Positions 41,135 to 51,817 of a stretch of DNA of 64,000 nucleotides are shown in pieces. The stretch's first letter is position 1. Each line of letters starts with the position of its first letter. The DNA comes from Mesostigma viride (lineage: Eukaryota > Streptophyta > Mesostigmatophyceae > Mesostigmatales > Mesostigmataceae), in the NCBI GenBank assembly GCA_009746045.1, contig RPFO01001188.1:1-64000 (forward strand). The letters are read 5' to 3'. The notes beneath the pieces are model-generated. The model made no database searches and was not told where the DNA came from. It saw nothing but the letters and a program-made list of their open reading frames with translations. A program made the translations under genes and the position numbers.

Positions 41135-42000
41135 AGCGCCGCGCCGATTCGGCCCGAAACGGGATGTGCATCCCTCCGTTCCACCCTCCTTTCCGCCCTC
41201 TGAACCCCCTTTTTTGACCCCCGAAAACCCCCTTCCCGACCCCCGAAAAAGGCCTGTTCCGGTGTTCCGGCCCACCCCCCCTGGGCCGGTATCATCTGAA
41301 AAAAAAAATTTTCTGGGGCCAAAATCCTTCGTTTTGGACTTAGCCGATTTCGGCCTCCTCTCTCTCTCTTCCCTCTCTCTTCCCTCTCCCCTCTCTCTCC
41401 TCTCCCTTCCCGTCTTTACATATCCAGGGTATAGGGTTCTATTTATTTATTTTTCCTAGAAATCAGTTTATAAAATGATACCAGCACGCCCCCTCCGGGA
41501 ATAGGAACGGTATATATAGGCGGCTATTCGTCCTATTTAACCGTGGGGCGTGAATAGGACGCCGTCTCATATATCCTATTTCCGGGATGGCGTGCCGGTA
41601 TCTTTCTATAAACTGATTTCTAGGAAAAATAAATAAATAGAACCCGTATACCCATGGATATATAGGGACGGGAAGAGAGGGGAGAAGAGAGAGGGAGAGG
41701 AGAGAGAAAGGAGAGGGAGAGAGAAAGGAGAGGGAGAGAGAAAGGAGAGGGAGAGAGAGGAAGGAAGGGAGGGAGAGAAAGGGGAAGAGGAGAGGCCGAA
41801 ATCGGCTAAGTCCGAAACGGAGGATTTTGGTCCCAGAAAAATTTTTTTTCCAAATGATACCGGCCCAGGGGGGTGGGCCGGAACACCGGAACAGGGCTTT
41901 CTCGGGGGTCGGGAAGGGGGTTTTCGGGGGTCAAAAAAGGGGGTGAAGAGGGCAAAAAGGAGGGTGGAACAGAGGGTGCACCCGTCTCTGGCGCGGCGCT
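41135..42000. mobile_element. Fold-back element, complete copy 1
   Basis: 866 bp with inverted arms: AGCGCCGCGCC at the left end, GGCGCGGCGCT at the right. Each arm holds, in order from the outside, CCCCCGAAAACCCCCTTCCC, GGCCGGTATCAT, AAAATTTT, GGCCGAAATCGGC, a CT-rich (or GA-rich) tract and TATCCAGGGTATAGGG. The centre is itself a smaller inverted repeat (ATCAGTTTATA ... TATAAACTGAT near 41462-41630). There is no coding capacity. It resembles a non-autonomous fold-back transposon or a large hairpin. Confidence 0.7.
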
Positions 42001-42239
42001 TATAGTTCCGTCAAATCCGCCGACGCCACGTGGCACTCTCTATGTCAACGACGCCAATTCTCGCGTCCAATCGGATTCGCCGAATTTCGGTTACGCCTCC
42101 GCCTCCCCCGCCTTCCCCGCCCTCCCCGTGGCCCCCCGCCTTCCCCGTGGCCTCCCCGCGTCCCTTCGACTCCTCTACGGCCACGCTCCACACCGGCCGC
42201 GCCAAATCTCCCGTCCAATAGAACCTCGCCACGTGGCAC

Positions 42240-42610
42240 TCCACACCGGCCGCGCCGAATCTCCCTTCGTCCAGAGGAATCGCCCGGCGACGTCTTCCTC
42301 TGCAGGACCTCGTCTCCAGAGGAATCTGTGACGACTTCCTCTGCAGATGAAGCAACCTCGTGTCCAGAGGAATCAGCCCGGCGACGTCTTCCTCTGCAGG
42401 ACCTCGTCTCCAGAGGAATCACCCCTGTTACGTCTTCCTCTGCAGATGAAGCAACCTCGTGTCCAGAGGAATCAGGCATCACACACCTCGTGTCCAGAGG
42501 AATCAGCCCGAATCGTCTCACATCAGAGAGGATTCACACTGTGATCTCTTCCTTCCAGAGGAATCAGGCATCACACACCTCTCCCCAGAGGAATCGGCCA
42601 GAGTAAGCTC
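42240..42610. repeat. Tandem repeats around CCAGAGGAATC
   Basis: About ten occurrences of CCAGAGGAATCRNNC at 25-45 bp intervals, with TCTTCCTCTGCAGATGAAGC between some of them. No gene is supported. The preceding 42001-42240 interval has CACGTGGCACTC motifs and pyrimidine-rich sequence only. Confidence 0.7.
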
Positions 42611-42665
42611 GGTTTCAAGCCGAGTCCGCCCTCCGCCCCCTGCCTCCGCCGGCGCCCGCGCGCGC

Positions 42666-43142
42666 TCACGTCCGCGGCTTGCTGCCCAGCATCTCGAGCC
42701 GCAGCACGAGCGTCCAGTCGCCCACGACGGGCCGCGCGCCAGCGGTCAGCGGGCTGGCCGCGTCCAGGTGGCACACGCGCACGCGGAACGAGCCCCCGTC
42801 CCTGAGCAGCCGCGGGTTCGCGACGGGCAAGTAATTCTGCTGGTTGACCACGGTGACGTCGGACGCGAGGTTCGAGAGCGCCGTCTCGGCCGCCAACAGC
42901 GTCATCCCCCCGTCCGCCGCCCCGAGGAACCCGTCCGAGTAGATCCCCACGACCCGGCTGGTGCCCGCGGGCACGAAGCCCTTCACACACGCGTAGAGCA
43001 GATGCATCTTCCACCGCGGGCCGAGCAAAGGCGCGGACTCGTCGGCCGACACGGTCACGACCCACTCGTTGGCCGCACTCGTGGTCGCGTCGGTCACGTT
43101 GGCCGCGTCGGAGTGGATCGTCAGCACGCGCACGTCGGACAT
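42666..43142 (-). CDS. Beta-rich hypothetical protein, possible small virion protein
   Basis: 158 residues from ATG 43142. Strand-like alternation throughout: MSDVRVLTIHSDAANVTDAT, NEWVVTVSADES, WKMHLLYACVKGFVPAG, RVVGIYSDGF, GSFRVRVCHLDAASPL and DWTLVLRLEML. No transmembrane segment or catalytic motif is seen. Size and strand content would suit a jelly-roll-type minor capsid or vertex protein of the kind carried by polinton-like viruses, but that is speculation. It is followed on the same strand, upstream, by another small gene (43209-43760), so the two may be co-transcribed. Confidence 0.45.
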   Translation of the reverse strand: MSDVRVLTIHSDAANVTDATTSAANEWVVTVSADESAPLLGPRWKMHLLYACVKGFVPAGTSRVVGIYSDGFLGAADGGMTLLAAETALSNLASDVTVVNQQNYLPVANPRLLRDGGSFRVRVCHLDAASPLTAGARPVVGDWTLVLRLEMLGSKPRT

Positions 43143-43208
43143 GGTTCGGGTCCGGATCCGGATACGATTCGCGCAGAAGATTTCGCCGGCCGCCGCCGGG
43201 CCCGTCGG

Positions 43209-43760
43209 CTAAAAATAGACGATCTCGTCGTCCACGGACAGCTCCTCCTCGACCGCGCCCGCCGCCGCGAGCGCCGCCAGCTCCTCGTCCTCGTCCCCCT
43301 CGATCCCGACGATCGCGTCGTGCGTGCGGTCGTACCCGTCGGCCGCGGTCCCGGCCGCGAGCTCCATGACGTCGAACTCCTCGAGTCCCTTGGGTATGAC
43401 GTAGGCTACCGCCATGACAATCCGTACGACGCGGATGCCGATCCGCACCGCCCTGGCCACGCGCGCCCCCTTGGTGCCCAGGTAGCTCTGCAGCCCGCCC
43501 ATGTTAAAAGCTTTAAGGGGCGAATTGAACTTCAGGAGGGCCTGCAGCCCCCCCTCCCGCTTGATGGCCTCCTTAATGATCCGCGAGCCCACTTTCCGGA
43601 ACAGCAGCTTGAGCACGCCATTGAACGCGGTCTGGAGGAACCCGGATGGCTGCTGCACGGCCGGCGGGATCCCCTGCGCGGCGGCGAGCTGCAGCATTCG
43701 CTTTCGGCGGGCGTCGGGCGCGGCACCCTCCCGCCTGTGGTACGGCGACGCGACGGTCAT
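43209..43760 (-). CDS. Hypothetical protein with hydrophobic core
   Basis: 183 residues from ATG 43760. A basic N-terminus (PYHRREGAAPDARRKRMLQL) is followed by FLQTAFNGVLKLLFRKVGSR, then LLKFNSPLKAFNMGGLQSYL, then a hydrophobic helix VRIGIRVVRIVMAVAYVIP, and an acidic tail (GDEDEELAALAAAGAVEEEL) ending VDDEIVYF. The amphipathic/hydrophobic middle suggests membrane association. No family is recognised. Its 3' end is 66 bp from the start of the beta-rich gene downstream. Confidence 0.45.
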   Translation of the reverse strand: MTVASPYHRREGAAPDARRKRMLQLAAAQGIPPAVQQPSGFLQTAFNGVLKLLFRKVGSRIIKEAIKREGGLQALLKFNSPLKAFNMGGLQSYLGTKGARVARAVRIGIRVVRIVMAVAYVIPKGLEEFDVMELAAGTAADGYDRTHDAIVGIEGDEDEELAALAAAGAVEEELSVDDEIVYF

Positions 43761-43949
43761 GTGGGAGTTCGGAGATACTTCCCCCGTACACATTTTTCCC
43801 CGTACTCCCCCGCATTCCCCCAACCTCCGCGTACTTCCCTCCAATCCATACACGCCACGTGGCAGGCACAGGACGCGCCAAGTGACATCGTCCGAATTGC
43901 GGTTACGACCCCCCCCAACACCTCCCTGGATATCCGCCTGCCCGCCCGC

Positions 43950-44300
43950 GGACGTCTTGAATGTCCCTCGGTCCTGCGGACGTCTGGAATGTCCCTCGGT
44001 CCCGCGGACGTCTGGAATGTCCCTCGGTCCTGCGGACATCTGGAATGTCCCTCGGTCCTGCGGACATCTGGAATGTCCCTCGGTCCCGCGGACATCTGGA
44101 ATGTCCCTCGGTCCCGCGGACGTCTGGAATGTCCTCCGGTCCCTGGACATCCGCGCTGTCCCTGGGTCCCCGGACATCTGGTATGTCCCTCAATCCTGCG
44201 GACATCTGCTATGTCCTCCGGTCCAGCGGACATCCGGACTGTCCCTGGGTCCCCGGACACCTGGTATGTCCTCTGGCCCCTGGACATCTGGAATGTCCTG
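43950..44300. repeat. 28-bp tandem array (GGAATGTCCCTCGGTCC)
   Basis: About eight close copies of GCGGACATCTGGAATGTCCC followed by TCGGTCCT, then more diverged copies to about 44300. Because 28 is not a multiple of three the apparent proteins change with frame. 44300-44571 is GC-rich and non-coding as far as I can see. Confidence 0.85.
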
Positions 44301-44754
44301 GACCCTGTTGCGTACCCTTGGGCCCCTGGAGAGTCCCTGTCTTCCTTGGCCTCCCTGGGAATCCCTAGATATCCTGGGATTTCCTGGGAAATCCATAGAC
44401 CCTGGGAACTATCCGCAACCCCCTGGGAACTAACCAGCAACTAGTAGGAACTACCGCGAACTACCGGGAAGCGTACGGGAAGCGTACGCGAAAGTCCCTT
44501 GGGGGTCACGTCGCGAAGCGGTTGAGAGTGCCCGGGAGGGGACATCCTCGACGGCGAGTCCTTCTGCGCGGTCAAAATTTTTGCAGAGTGACCCCGTTTT
44601 CCTGGGGAATGGCCAGGCAGACATTAATAATAATATGAATTACCCTAATTCCTAATGGACCTATGGAGAACTCATTGTCATGGAGAACATCATGCCTTTA
44701 TTAATTCAATTGCCATGGTAGGTCATTATCATGGCTATCAATTAGCCACTTATG

Positions 44755-45297
44755 TCACCAGCCAGCAAACATGGCATTGAAATCCAGGGGGGTGCTGGGG
44801 TTAAACAACATTCCCTGCATCGTCCCGTGGCCAATTATGGGAGGAGGGCAGACGGCCTCCATCACCCCGTGCAAACGAAGGTGCATTGACCACAGCTCCA
44901 GCATTTCCTCTCGCGTCACGGGAACGTGCCCTCCCGCTGGTAGGTTGCGGGTAGACGAAAACGTGGCAGCCATCGCCTTGACCGCATCGTCGCAGCCCGT
45001 GTTCAGACTGGTCACCTCGACGAGCTCCTGTTCGCCGCTGTCCCACGTGATGTGAAACAGCAGGACGCGTCCGCCATCCTCTGTCACGGGGCCGAGGCAC
45101 GCGTCGTGGATCGCGCGAACGGGGGATTCGTTGTCGACGTCGCTCAGACGCTGTTCGAATTCGCCATGCTCGCGACAGACGCGCCTCAGCGACGTCCTGG
45201 CATCGCGCAGTCGATTCGCGAGCTGGCTGCACGCGACGTGCAAGCTTTCAACCATCGCCATCGCCTCGGCCCCTGCGTTGGTGGGCCTGGGATTCAT
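44755..45297 (-). CDS. Hypothetical 180-residue protein (left copy)
   Basis: Mirror copy of the gene at 56047-56589. From ATG 45297: MNPRPTNAGAEAMAMVESLH and CSQLANRLRDARTSLRRVCR suggest an N-terminal coiled-coil helix. This is followed by a strand-rich part (GRVLLFHITWDSGEQELVEV) and EEMLELWSMHLRLHGVMEAV. No known domain. Both copies appear identical and intact, which implies recent duplication or gene conversion. Confidence 0.5.
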   Translation of the reverse strand: MNPRPTNAGAEAMAMVESLHVACSQLANRLRDARTSLRRVCREHGEFEQRLSDVDNESPVRAIHDACLGPVTEDGGRVLLFHITWDSGEQELVEVTSLNTGCDDAVKAMAATFSSTRNLPAGGHVPVTREEMLELWSMHLRLHGVMEAVCPPPIIGHGTMQGMLFNPSTPLDFNAMFAGW

Positions 45298-46157
45298 GGC
45301 GTCGTCGTCGGATATTGCGTGAGTTTCGTCGACGAAAATGGAAAGGGGAGACGATGGCAATGCGTGGGAAGACGTCGACGCAATATAAACGCGTTCCAGA
45401 CGCTGGCGTTACGTCCTAACCGTCTCCTGTCCGCTGGCATTTCCCTAAATGACCTGGAAATGCATCGGTTGACAGACAACAATGCCGAACGCTGCTCGCT
45501 TTTTAGACCTCAAAATTTAGTATCTACGCGTTTAGGGCGATGCCCCGGATCGCATGCATCTATAGATCGTTAAATATCGTTAAATATCCGATTCGTGTGC
45601 CCCTTCTTCGTGCCAGGCGACCATCGCTTTCGTTAGATATCCATTTGCTGCACTGGCGAGCTTCGCGCATCTCGTCTATTGTGCCGTCGCCACATGGCAC
45701 GAAATGTACTATACATGCGTCCTGGTACAGTGATATCGCCTGTCGTCGCGCACCTTTTTGTCTCTAGGCCTTTTCGAGTCGAAATCGCCCAAGTCCTTGG
45801 CCTCGGCGGGCAGTCCGAGGGCCTAGGGCGCGTGCGACGCGTCGTGGGGCGTCGATACTACATGCGTGGTACGGCGGGCACGGGAACTAAGCGTACCACG
45901 TCGTACCGTCCACCAACGTGACCAGCCTGCGCGGGGCGCGGGGAATTAACGGGGCGTACATGGAATTTTACTTCAGACGCTACGGATCTACTTCAAAGTA
46001 CTCCAAACTAGCCGACGTACGTTTGAAGTACGGAAACCCACGTTGTACTAGTTTGTACTACCCAACTGGCCAGTGACGTAAGTTTGAAGTACGGAAACCC
46101 ATGTTGTACTAGTTTGTACTACGCCATACGTGTCCCAGCCATCGCGCGAGTCATCTG

Positions 46158-46462
46158 CCACGTGTCAGTCATCGACGGTGTCACGTGTCAGTCATCGACG
46201 GTGCCACGTGTCGGTCATCGACGGTGCCACGTGTCAGTCATCGACGTGCCACGTGTCAGTCATCGACGGTGCCACGTGTCAGTCATCACCGGTGCCACGT
46301 GTCAGTCATCGACGGTGCCACGTGTCGGTCATCGACGGTGCCACGTGTCGGTCATCGACGGTGCCACGTGTCGGTCATCGACGGTGCCACGTGTCGGTCA
46401 TCGACGGTGCCACGTGTCGGTCATCGACGGTGCCACGTGTCGGTCATCGACGGTGCCACGTG
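46158..46462. repeat. 24-bp CACGTG array (left copy)
   Basis: About 13 copies of GCCACGTGTCGGTCATCGAC plus GGT, the earlier ones with CAGTC for CGGTC. Each has one CACGTG palindrome (G-box/E-box core). Two 70-bp direct repeats with ACTAGTTTGTACTAC lie just before it at 46015-46130. No coding sequence is supported in 45298-46586. Confidence 0.85.
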
Positions 46463-46586
46463 CGATGATCCTACTGTGTCATGTGTAAATCTTTAATGGG
46501 GTTCTATCTAATCATTTATCTAGGAGAGTCGGTTAGGTGTAACGATATCATGTTTCTATTATGAACCGTTGTTATAAAGCAGTCTA

Positions 46587-47648
46587 TTACGCGTCCGCGA
46601 CCAACGGGACGATGGTGCGCCACTCGGGGGACGTTTCCGTCCATCCGTCATAGTACAGGTACACGGCCCGGACGAACGCCCCGTGGCTGCCGGGGCAGGA
46701 CTCGGGCCTCGCGCACCATCGGAGGTACGACTTCAGCGTCTCCATGCGCTTTAGGAGCGACACCGACCGGTTCCGCGCGCGCCCCCCGTCGTCGACGCGG
46801 AAGCCGTCGGGGTTGTATCGAATGAACAGCGTCGGCATGCCCATCGCCTGGCCCACGTTCACCATCCTGGTCTGCTCGCACTCGCAAGCATAATGCATGT
46901 GCTGGTGCTCGTCCACCTCGAGCACCAGCACGTGGGTCCCCGCGTCCCACACGAAATCCGGACGGACGCGGACGCACGCGCCGCCGTCGATCATGCGGTC
47001 GTGCGTCTCGTAGGGGGGCAAGGACCCCGCCGCGATCTCCGCGTCCAGGAACGCCTTGACCTGCATCTCGTGTCGTCTGGCAATTTTGGCGGCGCGGTCC
47101 GGGTCGCACGTGGGACAGCGGCCCGACGCGTCGAGGATGTCGTCCAGGCCGCATACGCTGCACGGATGGAGCGCGACATTACGACTGTCCGCGGGGGCGT
47201 GACACTCGCAATAACGGACGCCCTCCAGGTCGTGGGTCCCGAGCTCATTACACTCGGAGCACCGCATGCGGGGGTATCTGACATCCCCCCTGCGCTTATG
47301 GGACGCGCATCGACTCGCGGAGTGACCGGGCAAGCCGTACCACGCGAAGACGCCGCACCCCGGCTCAGTGCATCGTCTGGACACGACGTTGACCGTGTCG
47401 GGCGTTCTGTGTACGGCGCACCGAGATGGACGTTGGTCGCCAGCGTAGCCGTACGACGGGTGCCGGCCGCATCCCGGCTCCTCGCACCGTTTGTTCATTA
47501 TGTCGAACATGCCCGGCGTTTTGTGTACGGCGCACCGAGATGGACGTTGGTCGCCAGCGTGGCCGTAGACTGGTTGTCGATCGCACCCCGGCTCAGTGCA
47601 TTTTTGTTCTTTATGTCGAACATGCCCGGCGTTTTGTGTACGGCGCAC
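46587..47648 (-). pseudogene. Truncated, frameshifted EsV-1-7/nuclease gene (left copy)
   Basis: The nuclease half (RPDFVWDAG, LEVDEHQH, CEQTRM) is the same as in the right copy. Only about three EsV-1-7 repeats remain upstream, and a single-base loss in an A run near 47607 (AACAAAAATGC against AACAAACGATGC) disrupts the frame. Beyond about 47672 the similarity to the right arm stops, so the N-terminal repeats and start codon are absent. It is a 5'-truncated duplicate of 53147-54754. Confidence 0.8.
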
Positions 47649-47714
47649 CTAATCGGACGCCTGCGCCCACGCGGCCGGACGGGGTGAGAGATCCGCACCC
47701 CCCAAGAACTCCTC

Positions 47715-48065
47715 ACATCGGACGGGATGGCGCGATGGGCGAACACGCCAGCCAATCAATTTGTGTGGCGCATCCGAATCGGATCTCTTGTGGGACCCGA
47801 TCGCGGCCGTCACTCGGGCGAGATTGGCCCGTCCGATTGGCGGATCCGCGATTGGCGTGCCGTGGATACGCCCGTCCAGGTCCGTCCAGAAGAGGGCCAA
47901 TCACCGGACGGGATTGGCTCGTCCGATTGGCGGCCGGGGGAGGCAGCCGTCCGATCGGGACTGGCTCGCCCGATTGGCGTGCCCGTGATTGGCGTGCCGT
48001 GGATACGTCCGTCCAGGCCCGTCCGCGCCGGCCAATCACCCACCGTCGATCTCGCCAATCGCTCC
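47715..48065. promoter_or_regulatory. Cluster of CCAAT/ATTGG motifs
   Basis: At least ten ATTGG or CCAAT cores within 350 bp, mostly as CGATTGGCG or GCCAATCACC, interspersed with GTGCCGTGGATACG repeats, immediately upstream of the SET-domain gene at 48199. CCAAT boxes bind NF-Y in eukaryotes; the density suggests a promoter or enhancer for this gene. Confidence 0.5.
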
Positions 48066-48198
48066 CGTGCGTCGATCCCGTAACCGCCGGACACCCGAGG
48101 ACTACATAGTGGGCACAGGACCCGGGTCTTGTCATTCCTTCGACCATCACTCCAGCAAACCAGCTCCCAGCTAGCCTCCCACACTTCTCTATTTTGCC

Positions 48199-49708
48199 AT
48201 GGCATCGGCTGCTACCGTTTCTTCCCCCAACCCCTGCACCGCCGCCAAGGTCCGCGCGGTAAGCGATTCTTCCCCTTCGAACCGCGGCTTCCTTCGCCCC
48301 GCCTCCCTGGTTATCACACACGATCTGACCCACCGTTTCTTCCCTCACCTGTTTGCCCGTGCGCCTGATCGCCCGTTTCTTCCCCGACGCAGGCCAAGCG
48401 CCCCCGACACGAAGAAGAATTCGAGAAGAACGAGCGCGCCGCGCAAAGCTGTTCCGGCGGATGTTCCTGTCCCGTGAGCTGCACCTGGCCCCATGACCGG
48501 GTGCAACGGCCAGCTAAAAATGTACGTGTCGGCCCCCGTGACCCCGGGGTGCCCGACGCTCGAAGTGGGCGCCCAGCTCGGGATGCTCGAATCTTCCCTC
48601 AACGACCGGATCCGCGTCAGGGCGCTCCCGGCTAACGACCCGCACGGCCCGTTCGGCGCGTTCGCCGGCCGGGACTTCAAGGCGGGAGACGAGATCGGGG
48701 TGTACGGCGGCGCCCTGGTGCGGTACTACAGGCTGCCAGACGGAGATCTGGACACGTCGTCCGCCCAGGTGAAGACGGACGGATGCTACCGTCTGACGCT
48801 CTTCGACGGACGGACGTACGCGGTGTGCCTGGAGGCGGACACGTACTGCAACGAAACGGCCTTCATCAACCACGAGGGCCGGGCATTCAGAACTGCGAGT
48901 TCAAGACTCCCAACGACGCGTTGCTGTCCTCCCGCGTGTACGCCTTGAGGGACATCCGCGAGGGGGAGGAACTCCTCATCAACTACGGCGACAGCTACTT
49001 CAACCAGGCGCCGGATACGGTCGACGCGCCCGCGCAGCCCCCCGTGCCCAAGAGGCCTCGCACGGCGCGGCGCCAGGAGTCCAGCGCGTCGAGCGCGCCG
49101 ACGTCCGTCCAGACCGCCCGAGTATCCGTCCCGTCCTCCTCCGTCCCGTACGCCCTGCCCGTCCAGTCCGTTCCGTCCGCCCTGCCCGCACCGTCCGCCC
49201 TGCCGGACTTCTCGGCCCGCATAGGCGACTGGCGCGCGTTCGGGCCGCAGACCCAGCGCGTCGTGGCGGCGCTCGTGAAGGACACCGCGTGCGTCCTCGT
49301 CGGTAAGCGTTACGAGGACTCGGAAGGCCGTGCATCGAGAAGATCCCGGAGCTCAAGCCCCGCCTGGGCCGGCCAGAGGAGTGGCTGGCCCAGCCCGACG
49401 GGCCGACTTCGGCGCCCGTCTTCACCCGCTGCGTCGCCATCGGCCGTACGATCGGATTGGTGCCCCTGCGGGACTTTCCGTCCACCCCGCTGGCCTATAT
49501 GCCGTCCGTCGACGACCTCAACGAGTGCGGACTCGGCCGGGCGAGGCACGGCTCCGTCATCCTGGAGACCGAAACGGCCGCGGACGGTTCGCAGTGGGTT
49601 CGCGCCGTGGCCCTCGTGAAGACAACCATTGCCCGGCCCACTGTCGCGTCGTACCACGCGCGCGGGCTGACGCCCGCCCAGCTCTTGCTCGCCGCCCGCT
49701 CCTGCTGA
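48199..49708 (+). CDS. SET-domain protein with shared C-terminal domain (intron, frameshifts)
   Basis: Likely protein lysine methyltransferase using S-adenosylmethionine. Proposed exon 1 is 48199-48258, with an intron 48259-48392 (GTAAGCG...GACGCAG). Exon 2 begins with charged sequence and CSGGCSCPVSCTW, a pre-SET-like cysteine cluster. The SET core follows: GPFGAFAGRDFKAGDEIGVY, NETAFINHEGR, then in another frame NCEFKTPND, ALRDIREGEELLINYGDSY. A Pro-rich linker leads to a C-terminal domain (DFSARIGDWRAFGP; RTIGLVPLRDFPSTPLAYMP; SYHARGLTPAQLLLAAR) also present in the next gene. Frame changes are needed near 48490, 48885 and 49325; an ATG at 48493 is an alternative start. The SET call is strong from three motifs, while substrate and activity are unknown. 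Confidence 0.7.
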
Positions 49709-50304
49709 GCGGCGACGATCCTATCGAATAGCCCCGGGGGCTATCATGTGTACATGTAGATAGCGACTTGTGATTAACACCATTTTATTGATTAATAAAG
49801 CCTTGCCTGCATGTTCCCGTCTCAAGTCTCAACATCATGCACACGTAGGACGCTAAGTCCCAAGTAGGCAGTCCCGACCGCGGCCGCGCGCGATGACGTT
49901 AGAGTAGCAGGACGCCGGGACAGTCCCAATGTCGCAAAGTCCCGAAAATGGCTAAGTCCCGAAATCGCTAAGTCCAGGCCGCGGTATGGCTCGCCGGCGT
50001 CCCATTGGTGGATACTAACATACATTGGTGGATACTAGCGCATCTCCACGGTAACGATGGCGCGGCGCGGGAGATGCCCGGCCCATCCGACGGTCGGCCG
50101 TGATTGGCACACGATCGGCGTTATCCACGGAGGGTGATTGGCAACCCTCCGATCGCGGCGAATCCGGAGCGTCCGTTCGCCCACGAAAAACGCATAAAGA
50201 GGAGGACAACCGGACTGTCCGGGCATCCTGCTCTCCAGCTCTCTCGAGTACAGCTCTCCAGCTCTCTCCGACTCTCCAACTCTCTCCCCACCAATTCTTC
50301 CTCC

Positions 50305-51454
50305 ATGGATTCCGCACAGACGCCCGACCTGCGCTGCCTCTCCGAACTGTCCTTCGACATCCTGCGTATGTTCCCCGAAAAGGTGAGACCCACATTCTTC
50401 CCCCATCTAGCCATCCTCGCGCATGTCTGGCCCCTCGAATTCTTCCCTCTAACACACTCGCGCATCTTATGCTCGCATCCGCACCATGCAGGACGTGGAC
50501 ATCATGGAGGGCCTGGGATGGGGAAGCTTCCCGACGCTCGACGAGATCGACCCGGACTGCGCCGGGGCGGCGTCCGGCGGCGAATCGACCCCGGACAGCC
50601 CCGCGGACACCGCGCTCGTCGCCGCGCCTCCCCCGCCCCCCGAAGGCGCGCGAGTGGGGCCGTGGACGTACCTCCTGCTGGCGGACATCACCGACTCCTC
50701 CAGCCAGATTGTCGGGCCGGTCAGCTCGTTCGCGGACGCCTACGGCTTCCCCGCCTCGCCGTCCCACGAAACGGGCACGTGGGCGCAGGGCTCCGACACC
50801 GTCCTCCCGCCCACGCCGGCGCCCGCGCCCGCGCCTCGTCCCGCGCCCGCCCCTCGTCCCGCGACCAAGAAGCGGCCCGCCGCCGAGATGACGGCGGACG
50901 GCAGCGAGTTTCCGGACTTCTCCGACCGCGTCAAGGACTGGCCCGCATTCGGCCCCCTGACCAAGCGACACCTGGCCTCGTCCGTGTTCGCGCACGTGGC
51001 GCGCGACCCGACCGTGCGAAGGCAAGACGACGCCAAGGGCCGCACGCGCTGGGTCGACTCCGCGGGGAAGTTCGTGGAAGTGATTCCGTCGTACGAAGTC
51101 GGCGTCGGGGCCGACTACTGGCTGAGCGAGCCGGCGACCGCGTCGGACGGCACTGTGTACAGCGTCTTCCGCCACGCCGGCCGGCCGGGGCGCACGATCG
51201 GACTTGTCCCACTGAGGGACTTCGCTCGCAGCCCGCTCGCTGCGATCCTGTCCTCGCACGAGGCGCGTCGGGCCGGCCTTGCCAAGAGACCACATGCCAA
51301 CATCATTATGGAGTACGAGCGGATGACGGACGGGTCCACCTGGGTGCGCGCCGTGTGCATCAGCTCCATCCCGCCCAGCCGCGGCGTACCCGCCGTGTAC
51401 CACGAGGACGGCGTGTCCCCGGCCCGCGTCCTCGCCGACGCGCGCGCCGCGTGA
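50305..51454 (+). CDS. Paralogue of the SET protein's C-terminal domain, two exons
   Basis: Exon 1 is 50305-50382 (26 codons, MDSAQTPDLRCLSELSFDIL...). The intron is 50383-50491 (GTGAGACC...CATGCAG). Exon 2 is 50492-51454. The product is about 347 residues. An acidic N-terminal half with a Pro/Ala linker (APAPAPRPAPAPRP) lacks any SET motif. The C-terminal half (FPDFSDRVKDWPAFGPLTKR; GRTIGLVPLRDFARSPLAAI; GSTWVRAVCISS; PARVLADARAA) aligns with the same part of the upstream SET gene, including RTIGLVPLRDF. The frame is intact. The domain is not one I know. The tandem arrangement, common intron position near the N-terminus and shared domain suggest duplication with loss or gain of SET. Confidence 0.6.
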
Positions 51455-51817
51455 GGTAGATAGCCAGGGTAGATAGGAGATACGTGCTTTAACCCCGCCT
51501 ATTTATGAATAAAAGAGTGTATGAACCCTATTCAATGAGTCCATCATGTTCCCACGGTAGCTAGATGCGCATAGCTAGGACCGCGGACCCGCGAATTCGG
51601 CCAAGTCCCAAGCCCGCTATCCGGGCGCGTCCGTGCGCGTTAACGCCATGTACCTTATGCTTACATCCGTCACCGTCTAGGTCCGTCCCGGTCACTCGGT
51701 AGTACGCGCGCCTTTCATTGGTGGATACTAGGAGTACGGCGCCATAAGAGAGGTGCGGTTCACATCCGCCCCGTGGATCTCCCGCCGAACGGAGCGATCC
51801 GATTGGAGGATACTCGG

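Larger units (their letters stand above)
44572..47672. repeat. Left arm of large inverted repeat
   Basis: Matches 53669-56772 in reverse orientation at near identity: positions add up to 101344 from 44572 to about 46500 and to 101341 thereafter, a single 3-bp indel near 46508. It contains a minus-strand copy of the 180-residue gene, the CACGTG array and a truncated copy of the EsV-1-7/nuclease gene. The outer end starts TCAAAATTTTTGCAGAGTGA, which in the right copy encodes part of the neighbouring integrase. Confidence 0.92.

Noticed and set aside
46158..46462. Possible CRISPR array
   Set aside because: Units are contiguous 24-mers with no unique spacers and there are no cas genes; it is a tandem repeat.
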